Shown here: positions 44,801-56,380 of the stretch, piece after piece
Layout of the letters: each line of letters starts with the position of its first letter
How positions within the stretch are numbered: the stretch's first letter is position 1
Made by a program: the position numbers and the translations under genes
The notes under the pieces: generated by a model
Database searches by the model: none
Seen by the model: the letters and a program-made list of their open reading frames with translations, nothing else
What the model was told of the DNA's origin: nothing
Assembly (NCBI GenBank): GCA_011947345.1
Contig: JAAVTG010000229.1
Location: forward strand, 669,529 to 733,528
Source of the DNA: Phytophthora quininea
Lineage: Eukaryota > Oomycota > Peronosporomycetes > Peronosporales > Peronosporaceae
Direction of reading: 5' to 3'
Length of the DNA stretch: 64,000 nt

Positions 44801-46382
44801 TTAACTCTTCGCGTTCCAAAACCTCGCGTGGTTGACTAGTTCACAAGCGGCTTTAGCATCTGGCGAAAGATTGAGAGGCTCTAACTGCAATAATTCCGTT
44901 TCCTGTTCGCGAATTTGTCGGCGACGTTGGGCTTTCAGTAGTCTGCGCAGGGTAGGCTGATCTTCTTCGTCGATCTTCAATCCCTGAATGACACGTTTTG
45001 CCCGGCCCGATGCGTCCAAGTTTGCAACCGAGAAGTATCTGGAAGAATAGCGGCATATCGTTAGGGTGTAAATCGACAGCACGACACTGCTAGCAAAATC
45101 GTTTACCCGTCATGGGACTGTTGCCGGTCGTGAGAAGCGAATTTCTTCAGGAAAGCTTGCACTTCCACATCAACGATGTGATCTCTGCACCGACCAAAGC
45201 AACACTATGAGGCAACAACTACTAGGTTTTCAAGAACTCAGTAAACTCGCCGGACATCGCACACCCGAGCCTCCACAGTCACAACGTCATTTGGCTCGAC
45301 TGGTAGTTTGAACGAAATATGATCCGCAGACACGGTGACCACGTTGTTGTTTCCGGTGAAGATTTGGCCACAGTATGTCGCTGTCTTGTCCTGCAGGAAA
45401 AAGAGTACGTTAGCGTTATACTGTCGCTTGAAGATGTGGTGCTGCTTACCATCAACGACAGGATTTCACCTCCAAATACAGTTCCATTCCGGTTCAAATG
45501 GCGCGGCAAGAAGGAATTTGCCAGAGCGACAACTGTGATCGCTACTGGTACCATTTCCAAGCACTCGTCACTACGCATGAGGCCGAGCATGTCCTTAAAA
45601 ACGTGTCGTAGCTGGTCTCGGATTCGTCAACATCTCGAAAGCGCGTCGACAAGTCCTTGCGCCGATCACCGACGCACTTGAGTTTACTACCACAGCTCTC
45701 ATTGTCGAGAAATACAAGCTGCGGCAGGTCACGATATGGACGGGAGTTTTCATCCAGTGCGACCGCAGTCATCACTGCGTCAATAGCGTGGACAAACTTC
45801 CGCGTCAGGATATCGTGGCGATATCCAGTCACCTGCGAATACAACTTTGTCATCGCTCAGCAGAGTCTTCCATCGCGACCAAACGTACCTGAACTGTCAG
45901 CGACGACCGACGAATGTTGATCACCTCGCCCTCGAACCGCACGACATCTCCATGCGAAATGGGGCTAACCACTTCAATTTGCTCCACTGCTGCCATCGCG
46001 ACTTTGTTGGCAATTGCACGACACCGACGTTGTCAACATCAAACGGTTTGGCGTTGATTCAAACCTCGACGTAGTACATTTCGATCATGCACTTTTCAGC
46101 CACAGAACCGCCGAAATTGTCGAGCCACTGCAGAATGAGGCCGAGTCCGAGGATCTTGCCGCTCAATCGATCCTCCCCTGCAAAGACAACGACGTTGAAA
46201 GAGCTTCTGGCTTTCAAGAAGAAGTCACCTACGATGGCGTCGGCATACGCCAAACGGGTTTGCTGCGCGGTCACAGTTCTTTCGTTGCCGAATGTCGACG
46301 GCAACGATGCAATCGCAAGAACGGCACGGACCTCGAGATTGTGCACGGCCGCAGGATTCGTCAAATGAGAGGTTCAAGTTGA
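44801..46382 (-). CDS. Double-hotdog acyl-CoA thioesterase, paralogue 2, 5' end unclear
   Basis: Exons recognisable by homology: about 46360-46224 (TRLAYADAI), GEDRLSGKI to SVAEK, AAVEQIEVVSPISHGDVVRFEGEV to SLTVQ, then VTGYRHDIL to FLPRHLNRNGTVFGGEILSLM (ending 45450), 45390-45251 (DKTATYCGQ to CDVR), 45184-45107 and 45038-44801. The second hotdog keeps NRNGTVFGGE. The intron after CDVR begins GC (GCGAGT), where paralogues 1 and 3 have GT. One base is missing from an A5 run at 45597-45601. I cannot find a good ATG in the first exon nor a clean splice near 46000-46080, so the gene may be partial or decaying. Confidence 0.65.
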
Positions 46383-46479
46383 GACCATAATGACATCTGT
46401 CGCCCCGCCCAGGACACGAATACGTGATGCCTGCGTCGGAGGACGTGTATTAATTTGTCGATCTATGCAACGAAAGGCT

Positions 46480-47871
46480 TTACAGTCTAGTGTCGTTGGG
46501 TGTGGAAAGCGAGAGCGGTTCGAGTGTCAGCAGTTTGCGCTCTTCGTCGTCGAACAGCCAGCGGTGCTGAGCCTTGAGCAGCGTGCGCATGCTTTCTTGG
46601 TCTTCCTCCTCCACCTTCAGACCGGTTGAAATCTGCTTCATGCGGTAGGAGCGATCCAGGTTGGCCACGGTGAAGTATCTACACGAATACAAGATGAGGA
46701 GTGACGCTACGAAAGACGCTAGTGTTTGTACGCACCCGGTGTGTGACTTGCGGCGCTCTTTGGACCCGATGCGACCTACAAACACTTCCACCTCGACCTC
46801 CAAGTGGTGGCGACTGCACCAACGACAACGTTAGTCAATTTGCCTACCAGGTTTCCCTGGTATCAAACCGTACCGAGCACTGCTGACGCGAGCGTGCATG
46901 GTGACGATGTCGTCCATGGTGATCGGCAGCTTGAAGAAGATGCGGTTCATCGAGACCGTGACCATGTTCTGGTTCTTGGTGAAATTCCTCGCGCAGTAGA
47001 GCGCCACCTTGTCCATCCACGTGAGCACTTCGCCGCCGAAAATGGTGTTGTTGCGGTTGAGATGCTTAGGCAGGAACGAGTTCTGCACTTCGATCAGAGT
47101 GTCAGGGATCGGCAGCTCCAGCGATCGGCCGTAGTTGTAGGTCTTGAGCATATCCGCAGACACATGAGGGAGCTGATCTACTTCCTCCTGCACAGTACGC
47201 CAGCGAGCCGCGAGTTCCTTCCGCTGCGCCGCGATCTCTTCGTGTTTGCGGACGTAGTCTGGGTCACTCGGGTTCTGTAGCTTGGGAGACCTGGACTCGG
47301 CCGCATGTTCTCGTCCAGCGCCACACATGTCATGATGGCACTCAGCGTGTGGATGAACTTGCCTGCTTCAATGTCATGGCGATACCCAGTGATCTGCACC
47401 GCCAGGGATGAGCGTCCAGTGTCGATCACCTCTCCTTCGAGTCGCACTAGATCTCCATGCGCGATCTGACTCTTGAAGTCCACGCGATCCACAGAGATGG
47501 TCGCGATGGTCTTGCACGCCACACTAGAGCACAACAACATCAGTAACCACCCCCAGAGCCGTTGGCATCGACTCCTTCACTCACTTCTCGGCTACTGCAG
47601 CTCCGAAGATGTCGAGTCGCTCCAGCACGGGCCCAGCACTGATCAACTTGCCACTCAAACTCTCCTCGCCCTGTCAGCAAGTCATCAGCATGAGGAAACA
47701 AGCGTATTATATTGACCTCAGCTAACGTACGATGATGTCGGCGTAGGCGAGCCGCGTGTCCCGAGGGTTCACGAACGTCTGGTCTCCGATCTGCTGCATG
47801 CGGACGGCGCTGAGGAATCGATTGTTGCGCAACAGCTTGGGCCGCAGCCTGCGGAACACCGCTGCCTGCAT
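46480..47871 (-). CDS. Double-hotdog acyl-CoA thioesterase, paralogue 3
   Basis: About 384 residues in five exons: 47871-47731, 47670-47585, 47523-46874, 46813-46736 and 46678-46480. The start MQAAVFRRLRPKLLRNN is Arg-rich without acids, a likely mitochondrial leader; a short upstream ATG near 47900 is an alternative. First hotdog: SVDRVDFKSQIAHGDLVRLEGEV. Second hotdog: HLNRNNTIFGGEVLTWMDKVALY with SMNRIFFKLPITMDD. The intron that splits the second hotdog in paralogues 1 and 2 (after NRM/SLM) is absent here. One base is missing from a C run at 47284-47286. Role: acyl-CoA hydrolysis, probably in mitochondria (inferred). Confidence 0.85.
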
Positions 47872-48099
47872 CTTTTGAGTGGACTCACGTTGGCCACGCA
47901 TCCCTCAAAGCTTCAGGAACCGTGAAACGCAATCGAGCACTGCATCTAATCAGGAGGAATGACACAACCTACAAAATCTCTTAGCATTTCAAGTTGAAGT
48001 TGAAGAAGCATTTTTATTGGTGCACACAAATTCTAGCTACTATTATACAACTATAAAATCTATTATAAATAAAAGCCAAAGTTTAAGTAAATTGAAGCG

Positions 48100-49706
48100 A
48101 TGTGGTCTCGACTGACCGAGGGGCTGGCGGACATCGTGGCGCCGGAGGAAGGTGCGCAGCAGGATGAGGACGAGCTCTGGAATCGCTTTACTGCGGTGGT
48201 GGCGCCCCCGCAGACGCCGGAGAGACGCAGGAGGACGAGCAAGAGCAGTATATCAATGAGCTGGAGAGAGCTCTCTTGCAGAGGAAGAAGGCCATGGAAG
48301 ACTTAGAAAATAAGGTTTTTATTCAGTAAAAAGGTCGACAGGAAGTAATATGATTTACTAACCATTACATATGTTGGTATATTTAGGTGAAGGAGCTGGA
48401 GTCGAATGCTGAACAAGACAGGAAGTTGAAGCGGAAACTAAAAGAGCAAGAAGTGGAGATTGCTCAGCAGAAATCTACCATTGAGAGGCTGCAGACGGCC
48501 AGAAACGAGGCTGTCGTGCTGCACGCTGAAGATGCAGCGAATGGGAGCGACAGGGATCGCCTCGTGCAAGAATTACAGCAGTCTCAGGCAGAGGTAAATT
48601 GCCGTTTCAAGAATGCTTTCTGCTTGAATTTGTTTTTATTGGAATATGTTGTTATTATACTATTTTATTGATTTAGACAGATGAACTAGCGACGCAATGC
48701 CAATCCAGTGAAAAGGAGCTGGTGACATTACGAGATCGAGTGGACGAATTGCAAGCAGCGATTGAAACCTTGCAGGATGACGAGAGAGAAGCTCGCTCTC
48801 GAGCGGGAGAGTATGAGCAAGGATACATGGATCTGTTAGCGGAAATTGAGAAAATAAAGACTGCGCATGAGGAGGAGAAGACGGCTCTGATGGCCAAGAG
48901 CGAGGAGCATGCCAGCTCCATCGACAGTCAGCGACTGTACGACCTGGAAGCCGAGCTGGCCACATGCGAAGCGGACAAGACTCTAGCTCTGAAAGACGCC
49001 GAGAGGTTGCAACGCAGTCTCGACTCTCTTGAGGGTGTGCTCCATCAATTTCAAGTCGACAGTAAAAATCAAAAAGAGCGCGTGGCAGCAATGGAAACTG
49101 AATTGACAGAGTTGAGAAAGGAATTGGAAGCGTGTAAGAAGGCCCCGCAACCGACCAGTGACGAAGCGAACGATCTAGAGCGCGTGATGGCGACGCTGGC
49201 GAAGAAAACGCGAGAATGCGAACAACTTCGAGAGGCACTCGAGAGCACGGCCACGCAATATAATTCCGACCGGGACGTGCTTGACAAGAGGCTGGCAGCT
49301 CAACTAGTAGTACGATAGCAGGCTGTTTTGCGTGGATCTGTGCTGATGTGTTCGTGTTTGTGCTGTAGGTCGCGTACGTTGACAGCGAAAAGAAGGGAGA
49401 GGTGCTTCAGTTAATGGCGCGAATGATGGTGCGTGTTTGGCGGAATCTTGCGTGTATTGACTGACAGTGCCTCTCCTTCGTGTTGTGCAGGGCTTTACGG
49501 AGGACCAGAAACGACGGGTTGGACTTGGCTACCCTATTGAAGGGAACGGCGGTGGTGGCCTTTTCTCCTCTATCATTGGTCTTGTGGCGCCTCCGGGCGA
49601 TAACGGCAATGCTGGCACACCAGTTGACCCATCCAAACTCGAGGGCAAGAGTTTTGCCGACATGTGGTCGGACTTCCTTTTGGAAGAGGCTTCTAAAGGG
49701 AAGTAA
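48100..49706 (+). CDS. Golgin-like coiled-coil protein with GRAB-like domain (GMAP-210/Rud3 type)
   Basis: About 442 residues in five exons: 48100-48314, 48387-48593, 48677-49306, 49369-49428 and 49491-49706. The N-terminus (MWSRLTEGLADIVAP) resembles the amphipathic start of GMAP-210-type golgins. Exons 1-3 form a long coiled coil. The C-terminal exons read VAYVDSEKKGEVLQLMARMM, GFTEDQKRRVGL and FADMWSDFLLEEA, the pattern of the GRIP-related Arf-binding domain that binds Arf1-type GTPases on cis-Golgi membranes. One base is missing in a GG near 48219. The protein is shorter than animal GMAP-210. Role as a Golgi tether is inferred. Confidence 0.75.
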
Positions 49707-50082
49707 TTCGACCTTTTTGTTGGTGGTATCCGTGGAGTTTAAAAAAAATGCGGGTGTAATTGGTTTCCGAGCTTCATCTGGGAGACATTGTGATGAACGA
49801 GGCGTGAAGGTGACGATTGATTAGTGGCGGAACACCTTACGAGGACGCTGAAACTGAAATGAGGCTTGAGCGTTATTTAAACCGATCACTCTACTCAATC
49901 TCCAGGTGATTTTGTGTTCAATCGCGAGCACGCGATCCTGATCGCCAAGTCTGCATATGCTCCTGCGTCCCGCAAGCGAGCATCCCATAAACTGCAAGTA
50001 ATGTTGTCCAGAAGGTTGTTTCGGCTTTTGGTTTTTACTTTTAAATATTCTCTTGGTTGGAGACGTGACTAACTAGCTATTC
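49707..50082. other. Intergenic region before hydrolase copy G
   Basis: No supported gene. It contains an A8 run near 49741 and the presumptive promoter of copy G. Confidence 0.5.
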
Positions 50083-51660
50083 ATGAGAGGGACACGCCAT
50101 TCCGTGGTTGTAATTCTTGCCTCCTTCCTCATTCGAGCGACTGAAAATGCGTCCTCGCTCGCTGCGGCACCATCGGTCAAGTTGCATATCTCACTCAAGC
50201 GCAAGTCCATGTCGATCCACGGCCAAACTGAGTTCGACGTCTTTGCCAACCCGGTCGTATCGGACGGTGGCAACAACGTGATCTACGACGCCTTCGCTAC
50301 TTTCATCGAGGACAGTCAGGAGTTGACGTACACGTTCGTGAACGGCTCGTTCTTCGTGGCGGATACCAACGCAGACAACGACGGCGTGAAAGACCGAGAA
50401 CCGACGGTGCGGTGTCTCCCATCGGCGATGCCTTTCGATGCCATTCTGCCTGCGTTGAACGACGTGACTCCGATCCCAAGTGCGTCGATCGGTGGGGAGG
50501 CTGTGAATTGTTCGAGTGGAGGCCTGTACAAGACGACGTTCAGTGGGTCGAAGTTCGCGTTGTGTGTGTCGGGTGCGTCTGGTTTCACAGCGTACAGCAG
50601 CGATATGACCATCGAGGCGACGTACCTGAGCACTCCGATCAGCATTTCGGAGCCGGAGTTGTCGGGCGACGGAGCGTCCTGTGCTAAGAGTGCGGGGCCT
50701 CTTGCGGTGACTGCTACCGCGTTGGCGTTGATGACTGGAGATGAAGTTCCTGAGAGTACATCCAGGAAGTTAAGATCCCAAGAACACTTGGCAATGGAGG
50801 CTTCGTCCTGTGAGTGCCAGTCGACACCTCGCCCATGCATTGTGTTCCATGGCATCGGCGGTAAAGTCGAACAAATGGAGCTACAGGATGAGCCCAGCAA
50901 GAGAACCGGGTCCATTAACGACCACGCCCCGTGCTGTACAACCGTCAAATACGCCCACCTGAACACGATCAACCACAGCTGGGTCGATGACAGTCTCCAA
51001 GATAAATTCTGCAACTTTGCGCTGTCGATGAGTGAGACCAGCGACCAAGAGTCTGGAGTCATTGACGACACGATCGTCGTGACGCATTCTCTGGGTGGTC
51101 TCACGATGGCGACTGCACTGGCAACCGGAAAGTGTCGTTTTGGTCCTGGCACGTCGTGGATAGCTACGGGCACTCCTGACCGGCAGCATGGCAGCCGACT
51201 ACATGGCGGAGACGTGCGAGGCTGGTCATGGCGAGTTGTTAAAAGATTTGGTGGAATGGTATGGCGTGTGCCCACTAGCGCCAGCTCGCCGAGACCTCGT
51301 GTACCAAGGTGGGAGCCACGCCTCGGACGAGTTGAATGCCAAGTATGCTGCAGCTCAAGAAGCGTACGCTGGCAACGTCACTGCGGCCATGTGCAGCAAC
51401 CACTACGTGGGCGTAGTGTCGAGATACCAACTGGCCTTTACTCTGGCGGCTAACCTTTTCCCGCACAAGTCCAAGAAGAACGACGGTTTGTAGAGTTCCA
51501 GAGCTGCACCAAAGGGCTGGATCAATCGCTGTTTGGAGATAGCTACACCGACAAATTCTACATGCCAAGAGTGAATCACGCGGACACTGCCTTCTTGACA
51601 CACGACGGCTTCTTTCGTGACTCTCAGAAGCCTTTCAAGTGGTTCGAGTGCCTGTTGTAG
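50083..51660 (+). CDS. Secreted alpha/beta-hydrolase copy G, left arm of inverted pair
   Basis: About 526 residues if two breaks are repaired. The N-terminus (MRGTRHSVVVILASFLIRA) differs from copy H, but from TEFDVFANPVV onward the two are almost identical. Features: calcium-type loop TNADNDGVKD, FHGIGG, THSLGG nucleophile elbow, KNDG acid, NHADTAF histidine and terminal FECLL. The frame breaks at 51174-51176 (two bases short of the inferred CCCTT) and at 51487-51489 (TTT where copy H has TTTT). The 3' flank up to about 51720 is also shared with copy H. Predicted extracellular ester or lipid hydrolase. Confidence 0.85.
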
Positions 51661-51720
51661 AGTAAAAAAAAAAACTGCAACGAAATACAACCGTGTTTTG
51701 TTTCATTTCTCCACCTTGTT
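50240..51720 (+). repeat. Inverted repeat arm (left), about 1.48 kb
   Basis: Nearly identical to the inverse complement of 53857-55340. It starts inside the hydrolase coding region and ends beyond its stop in CCACCTTGTTTTGG. The spacer between the arms is about 2.1 kb. Confidence 0.9.
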
Positions 51721-51794
51721 TTGGTTTTAAAGCCACTCTGTGCCACGCTAAATTGTGCGCCGTCCAATTCGAAGAGCTCCGATCTCCATCAAGT

Positions 51795-52864
51795 ATGATG
51801 CTTCCCAAGCGCTTCCCGGGCTGCTGGCCCGCGCCGCGCGGCACCACAGCCGCTCTATCCGTATGCTTCGTCTTGCAGTGCCAACCGTCTTTGAATTACC
51901 GTCTAACTCTTCTTCCTCATTGCAAAACACGCCCTGGAACAGTTCGTCACCAGTCGAAATCCGTTCTGGCGCTGACCCAGTCGCTCCCGGTGGCTTCTGC
52001 TGCCTCCCGCAGCCTGCAAACGGCTGCATTCCCCTCTGCAAAGTTTGTCGGCGTCAAGAACTTTAGCTCCCAGGCTTCTGGCGCTCGCGTTGTCGCTGTG
52101 GGTGACCGCGTGTCGCTCCACATGGACGGCACGTTGTCCGGCGGCGAGACGCTGCCCAAGACGCAGGAGGGCAAACCTCTGGTGTTCATTGTCGGCGGTG
52201 GACAGGTGCTGCCTGGCGTAGAGGACGCAGTGCAAGGTATGGCCAAGGGGAGAGTAAGACGGTGGAGCTGGAACCGGCGCAAGCTTTCGGAGCCGACAAA
52301 CAGATCCTCTCGGTGCCTCTCCGGGAGATGAACCTGCCCGAGAAGGAGCGCGAGATGCTCGCGGTTGGTCAGGTGCTAGAGCTGGCTGGTGGTGAGCGTG
52401 CTCGTATCGTCAAGCTGTCGGACGAGTCGATGGACATTGATTTGGCTCACCCGTACGCTGGTCAGTCGCTGACAGTGACGTTGGAGCTCGTGGACCACGA
52501 GCTGCACTCGGATCTGAAAGTGGAGGAGCGTCTTGTGCTCCCTGAAGTGATCGAGGAAGGCGACGGTGTGACTTTCCCCCAGCGTGGAGACACGATGGTC
52601 ATGCACTACACTGGCACACTCGCCGAGGACGGTAAGAAGTTCGACTCGTCCCGCGACCGTGGCCAGCCCTTCCAGTTCCAGATCGGCGTCGGCCAGGTCA
52701 TCCGCGGATGGGATGAAGGCGTCATGCGCATGAGCAAGGGCATGAAGGCCACGCTCAACATCCCGTCGGCCAAGGGCTACGGCAAGGCTGGCGCTGGTGG
52801 CGTCATCCCTCCTGACGCTGACCTGGTGTTCGAAGTGGAGCTGCTGGACATCCTGCGTCGCTAA
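51795..52864 (+). CDS. SlyD-type FKBP fused to an FKBP12-type prolyl isomerase
   Basis: About 356 residues. A leader rich in Ser, Ala and Arg (ending KNFSSQASG) suggests an organelle target, but its start is uncertain because an adjacent frame is also open and a small intron is possible. Residues about 110-250 form a SlyD-like FKBP with inserted flap ([46 protein letters not shown]). Residues about 255-356 form a classic FKBP12 domain with the pocket residues HYTGTL, FDSS, FQFQIG, QVIRGW, GYGKAG and LVFEVELL. Together they would catalyse prolyl isomerisation and chaperone folding. One base is missing from a G run at 52247-52250 between the halves of the SlyD domain. It is convergent with the methyltransferase gene. 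Confidence 0.85.
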
Positions 52865-52957
52865 ATCAAGCAGCAATCCGCTGGCAGCGAGCGTGACACA
52901 TCTTGTTAGCTGACGCGCATTAATTGTTGAAACTTTTGCAGCACAAAAGTCGACTGT

Positions 52958-53826
52958 CTAAACGGTCGTGTTGGTCTGGTCGTCGTCAGCTTCGTCCAGA
53001 TAGGCCTCGAGATCTCCGTACTTGGCCACTTGTCCGATGACAATAATCGCTGGCGAGTACTTCTTCCCCTCTGTCTTGGCTGCGATATCTTCCAATGTGC
53101 CTAACAACGTCACTTGATCCGGGTTCGTACCTGAGTGAATCAACGCCACTGGAGTATCCTTTTCCTTCCCGTTCTCTACCAAATTGGAGCAGATACTTTC
53201 AATCGTGCGTGTCGCCATCAACAACACGATCGTGTCCGTCTTGGCCAACGTAGCGAAGTCCATCTCCGCCGGTTTGTGGCCCGAGATGACCACGAAGCTC
53301 GTGCTCAGCGTCTTGTGCGTCACGGGAATGTTGGCCGTCGCCGGCACCGCCAACGCCGACGAAATGCCCGGCACGACCTCAAACTTGCAGTCGGCTCTGC
53401 ACAGCGCTCGGATCTCCGAGTGGACCCGTCCGAAGACCATGGGGTCTCCTCCTTTGAGACGGACGACGATGTGTCCTTGGCGACACTTGTCCACCAAGAT
53501 GACGTCGATGTCCACCTGTTTGGCTGAGTCGGCTTTGCCTCCTCGTTTACCGACGTAGACGATTTCGCAGTCCTTGGGGATTAACGCGTTGATCTCATTG
53601 CTAACGAGATCGTCGACCACCACGACCGTCGCACTGGACAGCAGCCGTCGAGCTTTGATCGTCAGCAATTCCGGATCTCCTGGACCAGCCCCACCAAGTA
53701 AACTTTGCCTCGAGATGCTTGAGCTCGAAGTTGACGAGTTTGCAGTCGAGGAAGAACCACTTGGGACAGCAATAGAGAGACGAAGGCGCCTGAGATGACG
53801 CCCAGGGCCACATCCCGAGCAGGCAT
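52958..53826 (-). CDS. Uroporphyrinogen-III C-methyltransferase (SUMT)
   Basis: About 289 residues. Uses S-adenosylmethionine to methylate uroporphyrinogen III at C2 and C7, giving precorrin-2 on the way to siroheme, the cofactor of nitrite and sulfite reductases. The start MPARDVALG at 53826 gives a hydrophobic N-terminal segment (VISGAFVSLLLSQVVLP), perhaps an anchor. Family motifs: VYLVGAGPGDPELLT (interrupted), LKGGDPMVFGR, VVPGISSALAVPA and the C-terminal IIVIGQVAKY. One base is missing from a C run at 53689-53692, inside the first glycine-rich motif. It lies between the arms of the hydrolase inverted repeat. Confidence 0.88.
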
Positions 53827-53856
53827 GGTAGTCTGTGGTAGATAATGTTTTGCCAA

Positions 53857-55340
53857 AACAAGGTGGAGAGAAGAAACAAAACACGGTTGTATTTCGTTGC
53901 AGTTTTTATTTTTTACTCTACAACAGGCACTCGAACCACTTGAAAGGCTTCTGAGAGTCACGAAAGAAGCCGTCGTGTGTCAAAAAGGCGGTGTCCGCGT
54001 GATTCACTCTTGGCATGTAGAATTTGTCGGTGTAGCTATCTCCAAACAGCGATTGATCCAGCCCTTTGGTGCAGCTCTGGAACTCTACAAAACCGTCGTT
54101 CTTCTTGGACTTGTGCGGGAAAAGGTTAGCCGCCAGAGTAAAGGCCAGTTGGTATCTCGACACTACGCCCACGTAGTGGTTGCTGCACATGGCCGCAGTG
54201 ACGTTGCCAGCGTACGCTTCTTGAGCTGCAGCATACTTGGCATTCAACTCGTCCGAGGCGTGGCTCCCACCTTGGTACACGAGGTCTCGGCGAGCTGGCG
54301 CTAGTGGGCACACGCCATACCATTCCACCAAATCTTTTAACAACTCGCCATGACCAGCCTCGCACGTCTCCGCCATGTAGTCGGCTGCCATGCTGCCGGT
54401 CAGGGAGTGCCCGTAGCTATCCACGACGTGCCAGGACCAAAACGACACTTTCCGGTTGCCAGTGCAGTCGCCATCGTGAGACCACCCAGAGAATGCGTCA
54501 CGACGATCGTGTCGTCAATGACTCCAGACTCTTGGTCGCTGGTCTCACTCATCGACAGCGCAAAGTTGCAGAATTTATCTTGGAGACTGTCATCGACCCA
54601 GCTGTGGTTGATCGTGTTCAGGTGGGCGTATTTGACGGTTGTACAGCACGGGGCGTGGTCGTTAATGGACCCGGTTCTCTTGCTGGGCTCATCCTGTAGC
54701 TCCATTTGTTCGACTTTACCGCCGATGCCATGGAACACAATGCATGGGCGAGGTGTCGACTGGCACTCACAGGACGAAGCCTCCATTGCCAAGTGTTCTT
54801 GGGATCTTAACTTCCTGGATGTACTCTCAGGAACTTCATCTCCAGTCATCAACGCCAACGCGGTAGCAGTCACCGCAAGAGGCCCCGCACTCTTAGCACA
54901 GGACGCTCCGTCGTCCGACAACTCCGGCTCCGAAATGCTGATCGGAGTGCTCAGGTACGTCACCTCGATGGTCATATCGCTGCTGTACGCGGTGAAACCA
55001 GACGCACCCGACACACACAACGCGAACTTCGACCCACTGAACGTCGTCTTGTACAGGCCTCCACTCGAACAATTCACAGCCTCCCCACCGATCGACGCAC
55101 TTGGGATCGGAGTCACGTCGTTCAACGCAGGCAGAATGGCATCGAAAGGCATCGCCGATGGGAGACACCGCACCGTCGGTTCTCGGTCTTTCACGCCGTC
55201 GTTGTCTGCGTTGGTATCCGCCACGAAGAACGAGCCGTTCACGAACGTGTACGTCAACTCCTGACTGTCCTCGATGAAAGTAGCGAAGGCGTCGTAGATC
55301 ACGTTGTTGCCACCGTCCGATACGACCGGGTTGGCAAAGA
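53857..55340 (-). repeat. Inverted repeat arm (right), about 1.48 kb
   Basis: Inverse complement of 50240-51720 with few differences. Starts at CCAAAACAAGGTGG just outside the methyltransferase gene start. Confidence 0.9.
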
Positions 55341-55509
55341 CGTCGAACTCAGTTTGGCCGTGAACCGCCAGGGACTTGCGCTTGAACGTCACATGGAGCT
55401 TGACCGACGGTTTGGCCACGAGTGAATTCTGCTGTCTGCATTCTGTGCTGGACGACGACACTGCTGCGACCATTACCACTAGAATAACCAATGAATGGAA
55501 GATATTCAT
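53918..55509 (-). CDS. Secreted alpha/beta-hydrolase copy H, right arm of inverted pair
   Basis: About 530 residues after one repair. The start MNIFHSLVILVVMVAAVSSS at 55509 gives a signal peptide like that of copy B. It shares the calcium-type loop, SDDGASCAKSA linker, FHGIGG, THSLGG, KNDGFVEF and NHADTAF features with copy G. The frame breaks near 54400-54405 (one base short of CCCTT) just before LTGSMAADY. The N-terminal 45 residues and promoter resemble the array copies more than copy G, so copy G may be the rearranged one. Function as for copy B. Confidence 0.85.
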
Positions 55510-55544
55510 CGTCAACTGGTGCTGGTGCTGTTGGAGGTAGTATT

Positions 55545-55559
55545 GCAAATTCAGAAATG
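55545..55559 (-). promoter_or_regulatory. Core promoter of hydrolase copy H
   Basis: CATTTCTGAATTTGC on the minus strand, about 40-50 bases before the ATG; same pattern and spacing as copy B (CATTCCGGAATTTGC). Confidence 0.55.
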
Positions 55560-55863
55560 CATTGTAAACTTCTATTCAAACGATGTGGCGGTCCTTCTCA
55601 GGCTGTAAAGCATTTTTTCCCCTTCAAAACACAAATGGACAGCATGTATCAAAGTAGTGTTTTACAGAATGGCAAGACTTGTATTTTTCTCGTAAAGAAT
55701 AAGTAAAATGTAGCAATTTATAATTTTGATATCACATAAATGTATAACTTATTTCAAGTCAATCGAACCTGTACTATATAATGTACCTTCTATAGTTGAA
55801 CCGTTTCTTATTGACGCTACTGTCCGTATCATTATTTTTACTGAGAATACTGGTAAGCTGTTG

Positions 55864-55893
55864 GATTGATTGGTTGATTGATTGATTGATTGT
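55864..55893. repeat. (TTGA)n microsatellite
   Basis: GATTGATTGGTTGATTGATT pattern, about seven tetranucleotide repeats with one interruption. Confidence 0.85.
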
Positions 55894-56074
55894 TGCGGTT
55901 AAGGCGACTCGCCTACAGACCCTAGGGCACGCCTAGGACGCTACTTAAAGTTGTTGCAAACCCTGGAGATCATTTATAATCCCGTTTCTTTTGCTAGCGT
56001 ACGTACTCAAATAAATGAACAAGGCAATTCGAAGTTTGCTATCGGATATACTACAGTGTTGAATATTTGCTTTG

Positions 56075-56380
56075 CTTCTCATTAGTAATGAGAAGACTCT
56101 AGGGATGTTCATCCCAACTACACAATCAGAAAGATTATGCTCTCATTGCAACAATGAGAGTGTCCGACAACTTCATCCTGACTGCATAATCGGAGAAGAT
56201 GATGTGCCTTCTCATTTTAATGCAATGAGAGTCTCCTCTGGCCTCACCACACAATCAGATCCGATTATGTTTTCAGTGCAATAACTTCTCATTAACGCAA
56301 CAATGACTTCTCCATGCAATGAGAGTCTCCAAAAGATCTGGACCCTCACTGCATAATCAGAGAAGATTATACTCTACGAT
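56075..56380. repeat. Degenerate tandem repeat of short hairpins
   Basis: About four imperfect units of 70-80 bases. Each combines a CTCATT...AATGAGAG hairpin with an ACAATCAGA or GCATAATCAGAGAAG block. The first is a 19-base palindrome, TTCTCATTAGTAATGAGAA. Neither strand codes. Confidence 0.7.

Noticed and set aside
55864..56380. CRISPR-like array
   Set aside because: The units are degenerate, hairpin-rich and of uneven spacing, with no unique spacers; the organism is a eukaryote.
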